From Syntrophomonadaceae bacterium (GTDB lineage: Bacteria; Bacillota; Syntrophomonadia; Syntrophomonadales; Syntrophomonadaceae): a stretch of DNA of 53,351 nt. Of this stretch, positions 50,294 to 53,351 are shown piece by piece. Location: positions 1 to 53,351 of the forward strand of contig JAAYBS010000029.1 in NCBI GenBank assembly GCA_012718855.1, given 5' to 3'. The notes under the pieces are model-generated. The model was not told the origin of the DNA. It saw only the letters and a program-made list of their open reading frames with translations, and did no database searches. Position numbers and translations under genes: made by a program. Positions within the stretch are counted from its first letter, which is position 1; the number at the start of each line of letters is the position of its first letter.

Positions 50294-52196
50294 ATTTGAG
50301 CAACTCCCAACCAGCAGAATTATTTACCAGTTCCGGCCAGCGGTTAATGACCTTTTCCAGCAAAGCTTCCGCATTCATATCCAGATAATCAAATAATATA
50401 TCTACTCTGCCATGTTCCACAAACTCATCCGGTATTCCTGCCCTTAATATCTGGGAAGGCAAACCTTCCTCCTGTAATATTTCCAGAACTGTACTTCCAA
50501 AACCTCCCTGCAGGACATTGTCTTCAATGGTAACTATACGCCCACATTTTTGAGCAATTGATTTTATACAGGGTTTATCTATCGGTTTAACAAAACGTGC
50601 ATCAACCAGAGTAGCTGAAATATTATACTCCGCAGCCAACTGTACCAAATCCCGGGCAAAAGAAACTCCCCGGCCAATTCCAATAACGGCCAGATCGTCT
50701 CCCGTAGCTAAAATTTTTGCTTGTCCAATGGGAATAGTTTCTTCTTCATCAGTTGCTGCTGCCCCCTGTCCAATTCCACGCGGATAGCGAATAGCTACCG
50801 GACCTGATATCGTAAATGCAGTATTAAACATTTTTATCAATTCATTTTCATCTGCTGGAGCCATAACCGTTAAATTAGGAATACTGCGTAGATACGATAA
50901 ATCAAAAACCCCATGATGGGTGGCTCCATCCTCACCCACCAAACCTGCCCGATCAATGGCCAGAATAACCGGCAGATTCTGCAGGGCTACATCCTGTACA
51001 ATCTGATCATAGGCTCGCTGTAAAAAAGTTGAGTAAATTGCTACTACCGGACGCAAACCTGCCCTTGCCATACCTGCTGCCAGAGTGACTGCATGAGGTT
51101 CACAAATACCAACATCAAAAAATCTATCCGGATATTGCCGGGCAAATGGTGCCAGCCCGGTTCCGCTTGCCATTGCAGCAGTAATGGCAATTACTCTGGG
51201 ATCAATGGCCGCCCGGTTAAGCATAAACTCGCCAAATATTTCCGTATAAGTTTTAACACTTTTCCTGGGCTGCTGTCCGGTGTTAATATCAAAGGGCCCA
51301 ATACCATGAAACACATCCGGTTTTTCCAGAGCCGGAGCATAACCCCTGCCCTTCTGGGTGATTACATGTATAAAAACCGGGCCTTTCATTTTTGCCGCAT
51401 TGGTCAAAACCTGAATAAGTTCTTCCAAATTATGTCCATTTACCGGTCCAATGTACGTAAAACCGAGTTCCTCAAATAATATACCCGGAACCATTAAATA
51501 TTTAACCATATCCTTAAATCTACCTGCAGCCCTGGCAATATTGGGACCTATAGCTGGAATGCGATGCAGAGCGGTTTCAATTTCATCTTTAGTACGGGAA
51601 TATGAGGGGTCAGTACGCAACCGATTCAAATAAGCTGACATAGCCCCAACATTACGGGAAATGGACATCTCATTATCATTTAATATTACCGTAAAATCAT
51701 GATCTTCCTGTCCAGCATGATTCAAGGCTTCAAAAGCCATGCCTCCAGTTAAAGCCCCATCGCCAATCACTGCCAGCACCGAATGTTTCTCTTTCTTTAT
51801 ATCCCGGGCAATGGCCATGCCCAGGGCAGCTGATATGGAAGTACTGCTATGTCCGGTATTATAAGCATCATGTTCGGATTCTTCATTTTTGGGAAAGCCA
51901 CTTATGCCGCCGTATTGTCTTAAAGTAGGCATTTGATGTTGTCTGCCGGTTAATATTTTATGCACATAACTCTGGTGTCCTACATCCCAAATGATTTTAT
52001 CTGTGGGAGTATTATAAACGTAGTGAAGTGCCAGAGTTAATTCTACCACGCCAAGGTTAGCTGCCAGATGTCCCCCACATTGAGAAACACTGTTAACCAG
52101 AAGTTGCCTGATTTCTTCTGCCAGCATATTAATGGAAGCCATATCCATACCTTTTAAGTCTTGTGGAGAGTTAATTGATTGCAAAATACTGTTCAT
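50280..52196 (-). CDS. dxs: 1-deoxy-D-xylulose-5-phosphate synthase
   Basis: This 638-aa TPP enzyme carries out the first step of the MEP isoprenoid pathway (pyruvate + glyceraldehyde-3-phosphate). AVIGDGALTGGMAFEALNHAG near 145-165 is the TPP motif. VGHQSYVHKILTGR (about 76) and a transketolase pyrimidine-binding domain, including DRAGLVGEDGATHHG (about 420), follow. The preferred start is ATG 52196, with AAAGG 8 nt upstream. A GTG at 52205, overlapping the oapA stop as GTGA, is possible. It follows the OLE RNA and oapA, the usual OLE context. Confidence 0.97.
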   Translation of the reverse strand: MNSILQSINSPQDLKGMDMASINMLAEEIRQLLVNSVSQCGGHLAANLGVVELTLALHYVYNTPTDKIIWDVGHQSYVHKILTGRQHQMPTLRQYGGISGFPKNEESEHDAYNTGHSSTSISAALGMAIARDIKKEKHSVLAVIGDGALTGGMAFEALNHAGQEDHDFTVILNDNEMSISRNVGAMSAYLNRLRTDPSYSRTKDEIETALHRIPAIGPNIARAAGRFKDMVKYLMVPGILFEELGFTYIGPVNGHNLEELIQVLTNAAKMKGPVFIHVITQKGRGYAPALEKPDVFHGIGPFDINTGQQPRKSVKTYTEIFGEFMLNRAAIDPRVIAITAAMASGTGLAPFARQYPDRFFDVGICEPHAVTLAAGMARAGLRPVVAIYSTFLQRAYDQIVQDVALQNLPVILAIDRAGLVGEDGATHHGVFDLSYLRSIPNLTVMAPADENELIKMFNTAFTISGPVAIRYPRGIGQGAAATDEEETIPIGQAKILATGDDLAVIGIGRGVSFARDLVQLAAEYNISATLVDARFVKPIDKPCIKSIAQKCGRIVTIEDNVLQGGFGSTVLEILQEEGLPSQILRAGIPDEFVEHGRVDILFDYLDMNAEALLEKVINRWPELVNNSAGWELLKFGES

Positions 52197-52201
52197 AACT
52201 T

Positions 52202-52849
52202 TCACCTTTTATCATTAAACAATTCCATACCGGTAAGGTCCTCCCACCGGGCCATAATCACTGCGACTCTAAAAATAATAGCATTGGCATGATCAATGGC
52301 TACTTTCTTTCCAGCCGCTTTACCACCTACAGTTAAGGCAGCTATAAGACTGGTCATCATTCCCCCCAATATAAACAGATCGACGGTACCAAACCAGTCG
52401 ACCAGACTTAAAACTATACCTGCTCCGATAGCTCCACTTAGAGTACCAGCTATATCACCAATTACATCATTGCAAAAGTTAGCCACTTTGCTGGCGTTCC
52501 TGGTTATTTTAACCGCCTGCCGGGCACCATATACTTTTTTGGCTGCCCTGGCATTAAACGGCGGTAAAACTGCTGCCGTCGCAGCCGTTCCAATCATATC
52601 AAAAAATACCCCAACCAGAATTATTAATATTAACAACGGAATAGATACCAATACACTGTTAACAGCACTTACCAGACTTTCTGCTCCGATACTGACCAGT
52701 AAGGCAATGAAAAAAGTAAAAAAGGTAACTGTCAGTGCTGATATCAAAACATTTTTATCATTAAAAATATGGGTCCGCAACAATAAGTAATTTACCTCCA
52801 TAAAAAACAATCTGGCAAAAGGTTGTCTGTTGAGTAAACGCTGCGACAT
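52202..52849 (-). CDS. oapA: OLE-associated membrane protein OapA
   Basis: The open frame codes up to 215 aa with four membrane helices, near 35-58, 64-84, 136-156 and 163-185. A strongly basic stretch between helices 2 and 3 (PPFNARAAKKVYGARQAVKI, then TRNASKVANFCNDVIGDI) is well suited to RNA binding. Four helices, size, and the position between a large structured RNA and dxs identify OapA. The real start may be ATG 52801 or TTG 52783. GGAGG at 52799-52795 precedes the latter and would give 193 aa, near the known 21 kDa. The ATG at 52849 lies at the RNA end without a good Shine-Dalgarno. Confidence 0.85.
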   Translation of the reverse strand: MSQRLLNRQPFARLFFMEVNYLLLRTHIFNDKNVLISALTVTFFTFFIALLVSIGAESLVSAVNSVLVSIPLLILIILVGVFFDMIGTAATAAVLPPFNARAAKKVYGARQAVKITRNASKVANFCNDVIGDIAGTLSGAIGAGIVLSLVDWFGTVDLFILGGMMTSLIAALTVGGKAAGKKVAIDHANAIIFRVAVIMARWEDLTGMELFNDKR

Positions 52850-52857
52850 AGGTCCAG

Positions 52858-53351
52858 CAGGTTTTCCCCGTGGAGCTCCCGACTGTTGCCAGAGGGGCGG
52901 TTTCCCTTTATGTCCACATTACCGCGTCACCGCAAGTAAGGCTGGATTACCACTTAGTGCACACTTTAATCCTCAACAAACCGTGCCAAAGCACACAGTC
53001 TAGGAGTTTTCCTCAACAACCCACATTAATTTCTAGCCTCTTTTGCAGTATACGGTTTCAAAGCAGATAACAAATCCTTGGCCGAGGTATTTGGTACCCA
53101 TTAATGCTTATCCGCCGCCACCACTCAAGGCAGGCTACACTGCACCCAGCTTTCACCAAATGCAGGTTTTCTTAGTAAAGCTTAAAACTTACTAAGCCTC
53201 CACGGGTGCGGGGTCAGACTCCACATGCCGTTGCGGAATGCCCCATCACCCTTAACTCCCAGCAAAGACCCCTGACTGGGCGTCAAAAGCCGATACCAGA
53301 ATCTTCATCGATGTGCCATTTACGGATTTTTAGGCCCGTCTTTGAAATTAA
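52858..53351 (-). ncRNA. ole: OLE RNA (ornate, large, extremophilic), 5' end outside window
   Basis: The last 494 nt have no credible ORF on the minus strand and are denser in GC-rich helices than the rest of the window. A long-range helix pairs CCCGTGGAG (minus strand, + coordinates 53198-53206) with CTCCACGGG (52867-52875). Local hairpins include CTTAGTAA/TTACTAAG (about 53171-53196) and CTGCA/TGCAG (about 53140-53165). OLE RNA is about 600 nt and lies upstream of a 4-helix protein and dxs in Firmicutes, exactly as here. About 100 or more nt of the 5' part must lie past the window end. I identify it from context and structure, not from an alignment. Confidence 0.85.

Noticed and set aside
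52870-53070. Open frame on the plus strand within the OLE region
   Set aside because: It is antisense to the structured RNA, lacks a good start, and the peptide is low in coding character.
52858-53351. Group II intron, rRNA or tmRNA
   Set aside because: There is no intron-encoded protein, no domain V-like hairpin, no rRNA signature blocks and no tag-peptide frame. The gene order fits OLE instead.

Overview
The window reads as chromosomal DNA of an anaerobic, endospore-forming Firmicute, most likely a fatty-acid-oxidising syntroph of the Syntrophomonas type. This is an inference. It rests on a beta-oxidation thiolase and acyl-CoA dehydrogenase with a CoA-transferase, a RACo-like ferredoxin and HgdB/HgdC-like genes, combined with a large clostridial sporulation block (spo0A, spoIVB, spoIIM, spoIIAA-AB-sigF, dacF, spoVA). 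No rRNA, tRNA, CRISPR array, prophage or intact insertion sequence was seen.

Left part (1-15.6 kb), mixed strands. It holds an SDR oxidoreductase, a RACo-like [2Fe-2S]/ASKHA protein, a small membrane protein and the RNase P RNA gene with its own promoter and terminator. A PAS-AAA-Fis sigma-54 activator is followed by a leader with a well-formed -24/-12 promoter and a candidate pair of activator sites, then thiolase and acyl-CoA dehydrogenase. Beyond these lie a minus-strand CoA-transferase, a tailed HU protein, an HD-GYP protein, the trmK/Nif3-like pair and an orphan TrpB.

Middle (15.7-18.7 kb), plus strand. A TPP riboswitch with an expression-platform terminator precedes a thiamine-binding protein and a ThiX-ThiY-ThiZ type ABC transporter.

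Right part (18.7-53.35 kb). Almost everything is on the minus strand, in an order resembling the B. subtilis spo0A/spoIIA neighbourhood. Read in the direction of transcription: OLE RNA, oapA, dxs, tlyA, nadK, mnmM, argR, recN, spoIVB, spo0A, steA-steB with two glycosyltransferases and a peptidase, a DUF3866 protein, nudF, an unknown protein, a CBS-pyrophosphatase, spoIIM, a YqzK-like gene, xerD, deoB, pdp, dacF, spoIIAA-AB-sigF, dodecin, spoVAC-AD-AEb-AEa-AF, then two HgdB-like genes and an activase. Many neighbours overlap by 1-23 bp, so translational coupling is common.

The most remarkable element is at the right edge. About 490 nt of highly structured noncoding DNA lies directly before a four-helix membrane protein and dxs. 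This is the arrangement of the OLE RNA (ornate, large, extremophilic) and its partner OapA; the 5' end of the RNA lies outside the window. Other unusual features are: decamer-phased CTGAC tetrads in three intergenic regions; a MITE-like element with perfect 22-bp terminal inverted repeats; a probable CTG start codon in a CTGA overlap (mnmM); a hairpin between the Shine-Dalgarno and start codon of spoIIAB; and a 41-codon ORF with a very strong ribosome binding site.
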